Assembly (NCBI RefSeq): GCF_014837045.1
Contig: NZ_JACSPR010000001.1
Location: 213,340-277,339 of the forward strand
Direction of reading: 5' to 3'
Length of the DNA: 64,000 bases
Source: Corynebacterium gallinarum
GTDB taxonomy: Bacteria; Actinomycetota; Actinomycetes; Mycobacteriales; Mycobacteriaceae
The notes beneath the pieces were generated by a model. The model did not search any database and was not told the DNA's origin. It saw only the letters and a list, made by a program, of their open reading frames with translations. Of this stretch, positions 16,810 through 26,510 are shown piece by piece. The position numbers and the translations under genes are program-made. Numbering within the stretch: the first letter of the stretch is position 1; the number at the start of each line of letters is the position of its first letter.

Positions 16810-18444
16810 ATGCGCTCCCACGCCTCCTACATCTCTGTTGACGGCCTGAGCTTCTCCTACCCCGCCCGTCGCGTCCTCAGTGACATCTCCCTGACCGTGA
16901 ACAAGGGCGAGATCATCGGCCTCATCGGGGAGAACGGTTCCGGCAAATCCACGCTCCTGGCACTCATCGCCGGGGCACTCGAACCGGATCAGGGCCACCT
17001 CTATCTTCCCGAACGCACCGGTTTCCTCGCCCAGGAGACGGATCTGCCGTTCGACCTCCCCGTCCAGTCGCTCATCGACGAGGCCGTGGCCCCGGTCCGT
17101 GCGGTGGAAACCACCATCGGGGAACTCACCGTGGCCATGGGCAGTGAGAACCCACCCGCCGATGTGGCAGACCGGTTTGATGAGGCACTCAGCCGGGCGG
17201 AGGAGCTCGGCGTGTGGAACCTGGAGGCCCGCATCGAGGAGATCGTCGCCGGGCTGGGCCTGGCGGACGTCGACCGTTCCGTTCCCATCCGGGAATTGTC
17301 CGGCGGGCAGCGCCGCAGGTTCGCCCTCGCCGTGCTGCTGCTTGAGCCCCACGACGCCCTGATCCTCGACGAGCCGACCAACCACCTGGATGACAATGCC
17401 GTTGATTTCCTCATCAATGAGCTGACCTCGTTCAAGGGCCCGGTGTTGATCGCCAGCCATGACCGCTTCTTCCTCGACGCGGTGGTCACCGGACTGGTTG
17501 ATCTGGATCCCTCCCTCGGCCCTGAAGGGGGTGCCGGTGAGGAGGTGAAACAGGCTGTGGCCTTCGGCGGTGGCTTCACCGCCTACCTGAAGGAACGCGA
17601 GCACCGGAGAACCCGCTGGTCGCAGCTCTATGTTGCCCAGGAGACGGAGAGGCAGAAGCTGGAGGCCACCTCCGGCATCGAGGAGGAGGACATCTTCCAC
17701 CGGGCAACCCCCAAGTCGGAATCCCGGATCTCCCAGAAGTTCTCCGCCGACCGTGCCGCCAAGACCCAGGGCAACCGGGTGCGCTCAGCCCGCAACCGGC
17801 TGGAGATCCTGGAGAAATATGCCATCCCCGCTCCCCCGAAACCCCTGGAGTTCCAGGGCATCCCGGATTACCTGCGCCATGCGGCCGGTGAATCCGTGGA
17901 GGTCCGATCCGTGGGCGTGGCGGGTCGTCTGCACCCGGTGAAATTCCGCATCGATCCGGGTGACCACATCCTGGTGGAGGGACCCAACGGGACGGGGAAG
18001 TCCACGTTGCTGTCCGTTCTGGAGGGGGCCCTCGAGCCCACCGAGGGTGAACTGATCATCCCGGAGGACCTGCGGATCACCCGGCTCAAACAGGACGATG
18101 ACTGGACGGATGAGCAGCTGGCGATGTCCGCGGGGGAGGTTTTCGACAAGCTGGGGGTTGCGAATACACCCGACCTGGTGGAGATGGGGCTGTTGAGTCC
18201 GGCGTCGCAAAGCATGCCGTTGGCACAGCTGTCCCTGGGACAGCGCCGACGCGTCTCCCTCGGGCTCATCCTGGCGAGCCCACCGGACCTGCTGCTTCTC
18301 GACGAACCGACCAACCACCTCTCCCTCGCCCTCAGCGAGGAACTCGAGGACGCCATAGAGAAATTCCCCGGCCGGGTGCTCCTGGCCAGCCATGACAGGT
18401 GGATCCGGAAGCGGTGGACGGGGAAGAAGATCAGCCTGGGCTGA
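16810..18444 (+). CDS. ABC-F type ATPase (ribosome-associated or resistance protein)
   Basis: The 544-residue protein contains two ATPase domains in one chain and no membrane helices, the hallmark of the ABC-F family, which acts on the ribosome. Domain 1: Walker A GENGSGKST (about 39-47), signature LSGGQRRR, Walker B LILDEPTNHLD, ASHDR. A basic, charged linker follows (KEREHRRTRWSQ..., about 260-330). Domain 2: GPNGTGKST, LSLGQRRR, LLLDEPTNHLS, ASHDR. Members either free ribosomes stalled on hard sequences or push antibiotics off. The leader peptide and RBS-hiding helix upstream favour an inducible antibiotic-protection role, which is inference. RBS AAGGA, 5 nt spacing. Confidence 0.9.
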   Translation: MRSHASYISVDGLSFSYPARRVLSDISLTVNKGEIIGLIGENGSGKSTLLALIAGALEPDQGHLYLPERTGFLAQETDLPFDLPVQSLIDEAVAPVRAVETTIGELTVAMGSENPPADVADRFDEALSRAEELGVWNLEARIEEIVAGLGLADVDRSVPIRELSGGQRRRFALAVLLLEPHDALILDEPTNHLDDNAVDFLINELTSFKGPVLIASHDRFFLDAVVTGLVDLDPSLGPEGGAGEEVKQAVAFGGGFTAYLKEREHRRTRWSQLYVAQETERQKLEATSGIEEEDIFHRATPKSESRISQKFSADRAAKTQGNRVRSARNRLEILEKYAIPAPPKPLEFQGIPDYLRHAAGESVEVRSVGVAGRLHPVKFRIDPGDHILVEGPNGTGKSTLLSVLEGALEPTEGELIIPEDLRITRLKQDDDWTDEQLAMSAGEVFDKLGVANTPDLVEMGLLSPASQSMPLAQLSLGQRRRVSLGLILASPPDLLLLDEPTNHLSLALSEELEDAIEKFPGRVLLASHDRWIRKRWTGKKISLG

Positions 18445-18465
18445 CCCGGAAGTAGGCCCGGAATA

Positions 18466-19059
18466 CTACTGGGCCGGGGCGGGCTCCTCGGCAGGAGCCA
18501 CCATCTCACCCTCGGCGGGGGCAACAGCACCGGTGTCCGCACCGACACACATCTCCGGAACCTGCTCAGGTGCCACGGTGTTGGTGATCAGGATGCAGGC
18601 CCAGTCCTGGGACAGCTGCCAGTTGCCGTCGACGTTGACGAACTCCACGCCCTCGGCCTCCTGGTCAGGGCGGTCCGGGAGGGTGAACATGACGGTGGTC
18701 AGCACCTCGGACTGGGGGTCATATCCCGGCAGGACCGAGCCGACGACCTGGAACTCCGCACCGGATTCCACCTTCGCCTGGGTCATGGTCTCGAACAGCT
18801 CGGGGGCGTTCTCGGAGCCCTGGACGGTGTTGACCTTATCCTCGATGCTGGCGTTCGGATCGGTGGCGATGGCCAGGATCTCGTTCAGCTCCTCAGCGGT
18901 CGGGTACTCGGTGACCCCGGTGGTCGCCTCATCGGCGGTGGTGGCCTCAGCTGCCGAGGTGGTGGTCCCGGTGTCAGCCGTCTCATCGCTGGAGCACGCA
19001 CCCAGTGCGAGTGCACCCACAATGGAAAGGGTTGCTGCGGTTGCCTTGAAAAGCTTCAC
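18466..19059 (-). CDS. Mtb12-like secreted lipoprotein
   Basis: A 197-residue lipoprotein with lipobox LGAC (Cys about residue 22), a Thr/Ala/Glu-rich linker, and a domain starting PTAEELNEILAIATDPNASI that resembles the mycobacterial low-molecular-weight antigen Mtb12 (CFP-2) fold (PTA..LN..L..L.DPN.S). A Pro/Ala/Glu tail ends the protein. GTG 19059 is chosen because AAAGGAA lies 10 nt upstream; the longer frame from 19098 adds 13 polar residues before the signal sequence. Function of the family is unknown. It is convergent with the ABC-F gene. Confidence 0.78.
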   Translation of the reverse strand: MKLFKATAATLSIVGALALGACSSDETADTGTTTSAAEATTADEATTGVTEYPTAEELNEILAIATDPNASIEDKVNTVQGSENAPELFETMTQAKVESGAEFQVVGSVLPGYDPQSEVLTTVMFTLPDRPDQEAEGVEFVNVDGNWQLSQDWACILITNTVAPEQVPEMCVGADTGAVAPAEGEMVAPAEEPAPAQ

Positions 19060-19462
19060 GTTTAAAGATTCCTTTGCTTCTTGGTCAGGCACCGGCAATC
19101 ATCTGCACTGCCGGCGCCGTTTCTATCATCATCACCACCGAAGGCGGAGGGAACTCTCCCCACCATAAAACACCTCACGAAATGATGTGAATTCAGCAAG
19201 GTCAGGACAACCCGAATCCGGATGGTTCCCCCAGCGCGGTAGGTGGTCTCCCGGTGTCCGGTGATTCCATCCTGTGCCTGGTCACCCCGGTATGCCACAG
19301 GAGACGACAACTTTCCCCATAGAGGGTACACGTTTTCCCGCACAGGCCCTAGCAGGGTGTCATGGCTGATGGTCGGTGCTGGTGGTGCGTGCTGCACAGG
19401 AAAGCCAGCCCCTCGACGAGGAACCTCATCTCCAGACCTGACCGGGGGCCGTCCCCGTCTCA
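19060..19462. other. Intergenic region between lipoprotein and ABC exporter genes
   Basis: About 400 nt without a credible gene. On the minus strand the lipoprotein leader contains a hairpin with 9 of 10 pairs (arms 19088-19097 and 19109-19118). A weak minus-strand promoter (TATGGT, near 19170) is possible. Frames open here on either strand lack RBS and family features. Confidence 0.5.
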
Positions 19463-19468
19463 TAGACT
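19463..19468 (+). promoter_or_regulatory. -10 box of the ABC exporter operon
   Basis: TAGACT fits the corynebacterial -10 consensus and would give a leader of about 40 nt before the ATG at 19516, which has GGAAGGA upstream. No strong -35. Confidence 0.5.
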
Positions 19469-19515
19469 GGAGGGAGCATCGTTTCCTGCCCTCCCCTGCT
19501 GCGGAAGGATCCCCC

Positions 19516-20430
19516 ATGGCGCACTCGGACACACCTGCTGTAGAGACAATCGGGCTGTCGAAGAATTTCGGTTCCGTCCGTGCCCTGGATCAGCTCGACC
19601 TCCGGGTGGAGGCCGGGGAGGTACACGGTTTCCTGGGGCCGAACGGTTCCGGGAAATCCACCGCCATCCGGGTCCTGCTCGGCATCCTGCGTTCTGATAC
19701 CGGCTCCGTGAAGGTGCTCGGCAAAGACCCCTGGCGTGATGCCGTGGAGCTGCACCACCGCCTGGCCTATGTTCCCGGCGATGTGGAATTGTGGCCCAAT
19801 CTCACCGGTGGGGAGGCCATTGACCTGTTCGCCCGGCTTCGGGGCCAGTTGAATGTGAAGCGCCGGGATGAACTCATCGAGCGTTTTGATCTCGACCCCA
19901 GCAAGAAGGGTCGCACCTACTCCAAGGGAAACCGGCAGAAGGTAGCACTGATCTCAGCGCTCGCGTCGGATGTGGAACTACTGCTTCTCGACGAACCGAC
20001 AAGCGGCCTCGACCCACTCATGGAAGCACAATTCCAGGAGCTCATCCGTGAAGAGAAGGAACGGGGCCACACTGTCCTCCTGTCCAGCCATATCCTCGCG
20101 CAGGTCGAGGCACTGGCGGATCGGATCTCCATCATCCGTAAGGGCCGGATCGTGGAGTCAGGCACCCTGCTGGATATGCGTCATCTCAGCCACACGGTGG
20201 TCACCGTCCTGACGGACCGTCCCACCGAGGAGCTGATCAGACATGAGGGTATCTACAACGCCCACAGGGAGGGTGAGCAGGTGCGTTTCGACGTCGATGC
20301 CGCCCACCTACCGGAGGTGATGAGCATGCTCGCTGCGCTGGGGGTGCGTGCCATCACCGCAACCCCGCCGTCGCTGGAACGTCTGCTCCTGCGCCACTAT
20401 GGCGACGCCCCTGCGGGGACCGACCAATGA
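19516..20430 (+). CDS. ABC exporter ATP-binding protein
   Basis: The 304-residue ATPase has Walker A GPNGSGKST (about 46-54), a Q-loop region, the subfamily-typical signature YSKGNRQKV instead of LSGGQ, Walker B LLLLDEPTSGLDP and the switch His in LLSSHILAQ. The frame is open from 19243, but the family start is ATG 19516, preceded by GGAAGGA. Its stop overlaps the permease start by 4 nt (ATGA), so the two are coupled. Together they resemble actinobacterial exporters annotated for polyketide-type antibiotics; the substrate is unknown. Confidence 0.9.
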   Translation: MAHSDTPAVETIGLSKNFGSVRALDQLDLRVEAGEVHGFLGPNGSGKSTAIRVLLGILRSDTGSVKVLGKDPWRDAVELHHRLAYVPGDVELWPNLTGGEAIDLFARLRGQLNVKRRDELIERFDLDPSKKGRTYSKGNRQKVALISALASDVELLLLDEPTSGLDPLMEAQFQELIREEKERGHTVLLSSHILAQVEALADRISIIRKGRIVESGTLLDMRHLSHTVVTVLTDRPTEELIRHEGIYNAHREGEQVRFDVDAAHLPEVMSMLAALGVRAITATPPSLERLLLRHYGDAPAGTDQ

Positions 20431-22064
20431 CCGCTCAGGTGGGGGCACAGGTGGGCGCCTTCACCGGCACGGGTGCCACATTGCGTCTCATGCTGCGCCG
20501 GGACCGCTGGCGTCTGCCGGCATGGGTGCTGGGGCTGTCACTGCTCATGGCATATTTCTGCACCGCACTGGGCACGGTCCTCGACGAGGACAGTCTGGAG
20601 GGGATGGCGGAGTTGGCGTTGAGTCCCGTCACCGCGCTGGTCGGTGGCCCGGGATACGGCTTCGACGCGATCACCGTGCCACGTTTCCTCGCGGGTCTCT
20701 ACGGCACCTACCTCATGCTGGGCTGCGCACTCATGTCCATGCTCACCATCTCCCGGCATACCCGCGCGGAGGAACAACACGGTCGCGCGGAGCTGGTCCT
20801 GGCTGCCCCTGTCGGCCATCATGCCCAACCCACCGCAGCCCTCATCCTCACCGTCACGATGAATATCCTCACGGCCTTGTTCATGACCGGGGTGGTCCTC
20901 ACCTCCCCGATTGATCCCACGCCGGAGCTGATGCCGACGGTTCTGTTCACCGCGAGTATCGCGGCAGTGGGCATCGCCTTTGCCGGGGTATCCATCGCCA
21001 CCGCGCAGCTGTCCCCCTACTCCAGAACGTGCACGTCCATCGCCGGTATGGTCCTGGCGGTGTCCTTCATCATCCGCGGAATAGGTGACATGTCCCGGGT
21101 GCAGAACGGTGGGCTGGCCTGGTTATCGTGGCTGTCACCGATCGGGTGGGCACAGCAGGCCGCCCCGTACACCCTGAACCGTTGGTGGCCGTTGATGCTG
21201 CCCCTGATTCTCGCCCTACTCACGGCCTTCCTGGGGTTCCTGCTCCGGTCCCGGCGCGATCTGGGTGCTGGTGTACTCGCCGACCGGCCGGGGAACGAAC
21301 GTGCGCCCTCCTGGTTGGGGTCGCCTCCCGCGCTGGCCTGGCGGTTACAGCGGGGTACGGTCATCGGTTGGTCTGTCTGGGTTGTCACAGCGGGTCTGGT
21401 GTTCGGGGCCTTCACCCAGACGATTGCGGACACCGCCGATGACATGCCTGCGGAGATCCTCGCCGTCATGGGTGGTTCCACCGCCCTCACCGAGGGTTAT
21501 CTGGGGTTCATGGGGATCTATCTCGCCGTCATGCTCAGTGTCTACGGCATCCTGTCGGTGCAGTCGCTGCGGGCCGAGGAGACCGGACACCGGGCAGAAC
21601 CTGTCCTGGCCACCGCTGTCGGCAGGGTGGGCTGGGTGCTGTCCTGGATCGGTGTCACCGCAGCCGGTGCCCTGTGGTTGAGTGTGCTGGCCGGTGTCGC
21701 GGAAGCCTCGGGGGCGGTGCTGGTCACCGGTGATGGGGCGTTGTTCTGGCCCACCGTGCTCGGTCATGGTGTGCAGTTCGCGCCGGTGTGGTTGTTGATC
21801 GGTGTGGCCACGTTGCTCTACGGGCTGGTACCCCGCCTCCTGGGCCTGGTGTGGTTGGTGTTCATCGCCGGAAGCGTTCTCAGTATGTTCGGCAGGATGC
21901 TACAACTCAGTCAGCGATGGCTGAACCTCTCCCCCTTTGAACACGTCGGACAGCACCCCGCTACCGATGTGGGGTGGCCCGGAGTCATCCTGCTGGCTGG
22001 TGCCGCCATCCTGCTGGCCGTGTTCGGCGCATATGCTTTCCGACGCCGCGACCTCACCGCCTGA
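20427..22064 (+). CDS. ABC exporter permease, polyketide-exporter type
   Basis: A 545-residue membrane protein with about twelve hydrophobic helices in two similar halves, each starting with a helix and a GYLGFMG/GPGYGF-type loop. The arrangement matches the large permeases grouped as putative exporters of polyketide antibiotics (COG3559). It must pair with the ATPase encoded just upstream. No substrate can be named. Near position 240-290 the halves are joined by a cytoplasmic linker (RSRRDLGAGVLADRPGNE). Confidence 0.88.
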   Translation: MTAQVGAQVGAFTGTGATLRLMLRRDRWRLPAWVLGLSLLMAYFCTALGTVLDEDSLEGMAELALSPVTALVGGPGYGFDAITVPRFLAGLYGTYLMLGCALMSMLTISRHTRAEEQHGRAELVLAAPVGHHAQPTAALILTVTMNILTALFMTGVVLTSPIDPTPELMPTVLFTASIAAVGIAFAGVSIATAQLSPYSRTCTSIAGMVLAVSFIIRGIGDMSRVQNGGLAWLSWLSPIGWAQQAAPYTLNRWWPLMLPLILALLTAFLGFLLRSRRDLGAGVLADRPGNERAPSWLGSPPALAWRLQRGTVIGWSVWVVTAGLVFGAFTQTIADTADDMPAEILAVMGGSTALTEGYLGFMGIYLAVMLSVYGILSVQSLRAEETGHRAEPVLATAVGRVGWVLSWIGVTAAGALWLSVLAGVAEASGAVLVTGDGALFWPTVLGHGVQFAPVWLLIGVATLLYGLVPRLLGLVWLVFIAGSVLSMFGRMLQLSQRWLNLSPFEHVGQHPATDVGWPGVILLAGAAILLAVFGAYAFRRRDLTA

Positions 22065-22166
22065 TCCCCATGACCTGACCTCTCCGCGGGGGCGGAACTG
22101 CGGGACCGAGTCCGGTAGGTGCAGCCTGACACTACGGATCAGGGCACTGTTGCTACTCTTAACCCC

Positions 22167-23120
22167 ATGTCCGAGACCTCTCCAGAGAGCACCTCTGTGT
22201 CCAAAATTGCCGTGATCACCACCGGAGGCACCATCGCCTGCACCGCCGACGCCGACGGCCACCTCCTGCCCACGGTCAGCGGCGAGGAACTGCTGCGTCC
22301 CATCGCGGCGCGTTTCGACGCCTCCCAGTTCGCCTTCGAGATCCATGAGCTCAACCGCCTGGATTCCTCCTCCATGACCTTCGCCGACATCGACGAGCTC
22401 AACACCACGATCCACCGGATCCTGGAGGACCCCGAGGTGGTCGGCATCGTGGTCACCCACGGCACCGATTCCATGGAGGAAACCGCCATCGCGGTGGACA
22501 CCTTCCACACCGACCACCGCCCCGTGATCTTCACCGGCGCCCAGAAACCCTCCGACCACCCGGAGGCCGACGGCCCGGGCAACCTCTTCGAGTCCTGCCT
22601 GATCGCCTCGGATGCCTCCGCCCGGGGCATCGGAGTGCTCGTGGTCTTCGGCCATGCCGTCATCCCTGCGCGTGGGTGCACCAAGTGGCACACCACCGAT
22701 GAGCTGGCGTTTGCCACCAACGGCCCTGAGGAGCCGGAACGCCCGGATCCCCTGCAGCTCGCTCCCCTGGCGGATGTCGCCGTGGAGATCATCCCCGCCT
22801 ACCCCGGAGCGTCCGGCGCGTCGGTGCAGGCCGCCATCGATGCGGGTGCGCAGGGTCTGGTCGTTGAGGCGATGGGCTCGGGCAATGTGGGCACCGCGAT
22901 GGGTGCGGCCCTGGGCCGGGCGCTTGACGACGGCCTCCCCGTGGTCATGACGACGCGTGTGCCGCGCGGCGAGGTCTCCGGCACCTACGGTGGCGCCGGC
23001 GGCGGCGCGACCCTGGCTGCCCGGGGCGCGATCGGGTCCCGGTATTTTCGCGCCGGGCAGGCACGCGTCCTGCTCGCGGCGGCGATCGCCACAGATCAGC
23101 ATCCGGCGACCCTGTTCTAG
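22167..23120 (+). CDS. ansA: L-asparaginase
   Basis: The enzyme hydrolyses asparagine to aspartate and ammonia. The 317-residue protein has both family motifs: ITTGGTIAC (about 16-24, first catalytic Thr) and GIVVTHGTDSMEETA (about 93-107, second Thr and Asp). There is no signal peptide, so it is a cytoplasmic enzyme. ATG 22167 lies 7 nt after TACTCT (22154-22159), so leaderless, and this start was chosen over one at 22119. Its last 4 nt overlap the end of the convergent dinB. Confidence 0.9.
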   Translation: MSETSPESTSVSKIAVITTGGTIACTADADGHLLPTVSGEELLRPIAARFDASQFAFEIHELNRLDSSSMTFADIDELNTTIHRILEDPEVVGIVVTHGTDSMEETAIAVDTFHTDHRPVIFTGAQKPSDHPEADGPGNLFESCLIASDASARGIGVLVVFGHAVIPARGCTKWHTTDELAFATNGPEEPERPDPLQLAPLADVAVEIIPAYPGASGASVQAAIDAGAQGLVVEAMGSGNVGTAMGAALGRALDDGLPVVMTTRVPRGEVSGTYGGAGGGATLAARGAIGSRYFRAGQARVLLAAAIATDQHPATLF

Positions 23121-24523
23121 TCGCCGTCCTGGTCGTGGCTGTTGTCGGCCAGCCAGTCGCCCCAGTCCAGGCTGTTCAGCGGATCGGCGGGTTCCAACAG
23201 GGGATCATCCATGGCGAAGTTCCGGGTGAGTCCCCGGGTGGTGGTGCGGGTCTCGAACCGCACGGACACCACCCCGTGCCCCGCCCCCTGCACCCACCCG
23301 TGTCCGAATTCCGGGTGGTGGACATCCTGGGTGGCCCTCCAGATCCGGATGCCGGGTTCATCGCTTACCTGGTCCGGAACCGGCCGGTTGTCGGTGGTGC
23401 TGGCCCGCACCCCTGATTCATAGTCCGTGTCCGCGGGGGCGGGGGCCACGATCTGTTGATCCAGTTCGGGGAAGAGGATGTCCTGGCGGTTTTCCTCCAG
23501 GCCGGAAAATCCCACTCCCACCAGCCGGATGGGTCCCGTCTCCTCGGGATACCTGGCCAGACGGAAAGCGGTGGCCTCCAGGGTGGCCAGATCGTCGGTG
23601 GCATAGGACAGGGTGTGGGACCGTGACTCGATCCGGAAATCATCCATGCGCAGTTTCACGCTGACGGTGCGCGCGCCCCGGCCATCCCGGAGCAGGCGAC
23701 GGTGGGCGCCCTCTGTGGCACGTCGGATGGCGGCATCCACCTGGGCACGTGAGGTGAGGTCGCGTTCATAGGTGTGTTCCTGGGAGATCTGTTTCGCCTC
23801 CGCGCGGGGCTCCACCGGGCGGTCATCGATGCCACGGGCCAGGTTCCACAGGCTGTATCCGATGGTGGGCCCCAGGCTGATCTCCACCTCCTTGGCGCTG
23901 AGTGCCGCCAGGTCATCGATGGTGGCCACCCCCATCGTGGTCAACTTGGCCTGGGTGACCGGCCCGACCCCCCACAACACGCTGACGGGCATGGGACCGA
24001 GGAGTTCCTGCTGTCTCTCCACCGGGATGATGAACACCCCGTCTGGTTTCGCCTTCCCGGATCCGATCTTGGCGAACTGCTTACCCGACCCCGCCCCCAC
24101 GGAGGCCGGCAATCCGGTCTGGGCGCGGATCTCGGCACGTAGCGATTCGGCCCACGCACGGACCTCATCGGGTGAGGCCCCGACCAGCTCCTCCGGTTCC
24201 ATATACCCCTCGTCGATGGAGAGCCTCTCGATCGTCCCGGCGCGCTGCTCGATGATCTGGAACACCCGCTTGGAGGCGGTGGAGTAGACCACGTGCCGCG
24301 GGGTGACCACGACGGAGGCCAACCCGACCCGGGCGCGGGCCTCATGCATGGGCATCGCCGAACGGGCACCGAACCTGCGCGCCTCATAGGAGGCACCGGC
24401 GACCACTCCCCTGCCCGAGGCACCTCCCACCAGGACGGGCCGTCCCCGCAGGGTGGGCCGGGTCAGCTGTTCCACGGATGCGAAGAAGGCATCCATGTCG
24501 ATGTGCAGAACCCAGCGTTGCAT
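23117..24523 (-). CDS. dinB: DNA polymerase IV (Y family)
   Basis: A translesion polymerase of 468 residues. The palm motifs are clear: HIDMDAFFASVEQ at 7-19 and RLSIDEGYME near residue 100 (the usual catalytic D-E pair). A helix-hairpin-helix and the little-finger domain follow, then an actinobacterial C-terminal extension of about 110 residues, which ends in polar, Asp-rich sequence and lacks an obvious beta-clamp peptide at the very end. ATG 24523 follows TAGACT by 7 nt (leaderless). No SOS box was evident in the short upstream region. Confidence 0.9.
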   Translation of the reverse strand: MQRWVLHIDMDAFFASVEQLTRPTLRGRPVLVGGASGRGVVAGASYEARRFGARSAMPMHEARARVGLASVVVTPRHVVYSTASKRVFQIIEQRAGTIERLSIDEGYMEPEELVGASPDEVRAWAESLRAEIRAQTGLPASVGAGSGKQFAKIGSGKAKPDGVFIIPVERQQELLGPMPVSVLWGVGPVTQAKLTTMGVATIDDLAALSAKEVEISLGPTIGYSLWNLARGIDDRPVEPRAEAKQISQEHTYERDLTSRAQVDAAIRRATEGAHRRLLRDGRGARTVSVKLRMDDFRIESRSHTLSYATDDLATLEATAFRLARYPEETGPIRLVGVGFSGLEENRQDILFPELDQQIVAPAPADTDYESGVRASTTDNRPVPDQVSDEPGIRIWRATQDVHHPEFGHGWVQGAGHGVVSVRFETRTTTRGLTRNFAMDDPLLEPADPLNSLDWGDWLADNSHDQDGD

Positions 24524-24583
24524 GGTGTTCAGTCTAGGGCACAACCAGGGGTGAACCGAACGGGTGAACGAATGGGATGGGGG

Positions 24584-25447
24584 TCAGGCGGGTCGTCGTA
24601 AAGCAACCGCGGCGATCACCAGCGCGATGCCGGCGATCTCGGCCGGGGTGAGCATCTGCCCCAGGGCGACGGCGCCCATGACCGCGGCGGTCAGCGGCAG
24701 CAGCGCCAACAGCAGGGCGAAGTAGGCGCGCCCGGCCATCCGCAGGACAATGAGATCCAGGCCGTAGGGGATCACCGCGCTGAGCACCCCCAGGCCGAAG
24801 GCCAGGCCCAGCAGCTGCACCGGTTCGAGCGCGATCGACGCCATCCCCGGCCACAACCACCACGCCACGGGCGCGGCCAGCAGCGCAGCCCAGACAAAAC
24901 CGACCGTCATCCCGGTGCGACTGTCCGACGCCGACCCGGCGATGCGGTTACCGGCGACAATGTAGAGGGCCCACAGCGCGGCAGCGCCCAGGGCGAACAG
25001 GACACCGGTGCTGTTGGTGGACCACTGCGCACCGGAGATCACCACCACCCCGATCCCCGCCAGCACCAGGGCGGCCCAGTCCCGCAGGGTGCGACTCCCC
25101 AGTGCCGCCACAGTGATGGGGCCAAGAAATTCGATGGCCACCGCGGTTCCCATGGGCAGCCGCGCAATCGCTTCATAGAAGGTCATGTTCATGGCCAGCG
25201 TGGAGATGCCATAGACCGCCGCATTGAAGCCGGTACGTCCCAGGAAATCCCGCACCCTGGGCCGGAACAGCACCACCAGCATCACCGCCGCGGTGGAGAT
25301 CCGGAACCATGCCACCAGCACTGGCGGGAGAGTCTCAAAGAGACCAACGGCGATGGCGGCACCGGCATAAAGAGATAATCCGTTGATGATCATCAACAGT
25401 GGAGCCAGCACACGGCTCCCGGGCTTGATGCGACCAAACCTATTCAC
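24584..25447 (-). CDS. EamA family amino-acid-type exporter, RhtA-like
   Basis: A membrane protein of about 287 residues with ten helices in two EamA repeats; the region NMTFYEAIARLPMGTAVAIEFLGPI is typical of RhtA-like threonine/homoserine exporters. GTG 25447 is preferred because TACGAT on the minus strand (complement of 25456-25461) ends 8 nt upstream; a longer frame from TTG 25504 has no RBS. Substrate is inferred only at family level. Confidence 0.83.
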   Translation of the reverse strand: MNRFGRIKPGSRVLAPLLMIINGLSLYAGAAIAVGLFETLPPVLVAWFRISTAAVMLVVLFRPRVRDFLGRTGFNAAVYGISTLAMNMTFYEAIARLPMGTAVAIEFLGPITVAALGSRTLRDWAALVLAGIGVVVISGAQWSTNSTGVLFALGAAALWALYIVAGNRIAGSASDSRTGMTVGFVWAALLAAPVAWWLWPGMASIALEPVQLLGLAFGLGVLSAVIPYGLDLIVLRMAGRAYFALLLALLPLTAAVMGAVALGQMLTPAEIAGIALVIAAVALRRPA

Positions 25448-25522
25448 GAAGAGGGATCGTACCGGAAAGCACGTGGCTGATGGCGATACCGTTGAATTGG
25501 TCAAGTCTTAAGGGAAGATTGC

Positions 25523-26506
25523 TCACTGTGTAGCTGAGCGCCGCAAGGACAGGACTGCCCGGGCGGTCATGGCCACCTGCGGTGACGGGTCCCCCGCCAG
25601 CCTGGTTAGTAGCTGGTCGGAGGCGCTAAACTCGGCCAGAGCCTGGGTAATCCTGGCCCGGGCGGGATCCTCCCGGGATAAGACATCAAGGTGGTGGGTG
25701 AACCCTGCCAGCACCTCGTCTTCCCACTCCGGTGGCACAGCCAGTGCATCCGCAGCGTCCACATCCCGGCGCCCGGTGAGGATCATGTCCATGAGTTCTG
25801 GCATCGCTTCATGCCGGTGTTGCTTCCCCAGGGCGAGGGCAGCCAGGGCACGCACATCAGCATCATCATCGCCCAGTGCAGTGAGAAGATATTCGCTGGC
25901 ACCTGGAGCTTCTGCCAAAATACGCACGGCACGGCGACGCACCTCAACATCCGCGGAGTTCAGTCCCCGGGCCACCTCCTCCACCGCCTCATCCCCGGCG
26001 TTGAGCACCGCCCAGGACAGGCTCCCGGCAACATTGACGTTTCTTTCCTCCAATGCAGCCTTGGCCAAGAGTTGGGGTTGTGCGCTGAGACTTAAGGACA
26101 ATGCTGATGACTGCCGCTGTGCCGGATCCCGTGAGCGCAGACCACGCAGCATAGCGGTGATGGTCAAGGCCTCATCCCAGCTGGTGGCACCGGCGGTGCG
26201 CACCGCCTGAAGCCTGTCAAACAACCTCTTTTCCTGTCTCAGACGTTCCCGTGACTCAGTAATCAGTTCATCGATCACAGAACCAAAAGAAAAAGCCGGA
26301 TCCTCGAGCGCCTGTCCCACTTCCTTCAGGCCCAGCCCCAGGGATCGTAGGCTTTCAATGTGGAGTATCCGCCTCAGATCATCCTCGGTGTATTCCCGGT
26401 AACCGGCTGCACTCCGCTCCGTGGGGGTAAGCAACCCGAGTGCTTCATAGTGGCGCAGCATCCGGGCGCTCACCCCGGTCCTGGCGGAGAATTCACCGAT
26501 ACGCAT
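25523..26506 (-). CDS. MerR-type regulator with a HEAT-repeat effector domain
   Basis: The 327-residue protein begins with a MerR winged helix (MRIGEFSARTGVSARMLRHYE, residues 1-21; GYREYTEDDLRRILHIE) and the coiled-coil dimer helix (about 75-105). The remaining 220 residues are a run of short alpha-helical repeats (for example EVRRRAVRILAEAP, DVRALAALALGK, VAMTARAVLSL) characteristic of HEAT/PBS-lyase-like repeats. MerR regulators usually carry a small ligand-binding domain here, so a protein-binding solenoid as sensor is unusual. ATG 26506 is 4 nt after the HEAT gene stop; the promoter ahead of the pair has a MerR-type dyad. Confidence 0.85.
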   Translation of the reverse strand: MRIGEFSARTGVSARMLRHYEALGLLTPTERSAAGYREYTEDDLRRILHIESLRSLGLGLKEVGQALEDPAFSFGSVIDELITESRERLRQEKRLFDRLQAVRTAGATSWDEALTITAMLRGLRSRDPAQRQSSALSLSLSAQPQLLAKAALEERNVNVAGSLSWAVLNAGDEAVEEVARGLNSADVEVRRRAVRILAEAPGASEYLLTALGDDDADVRALAALALGKQHRHEAMPELMDMILTGRRDVDAADALAVPPEWEDEVLAGFTHHLDVLSREDPARARITQALAEFSASDQLLTRLAGDPSPQVAMTARAVLSLRRSATQ

Positions 26507-26510
26507 GTGC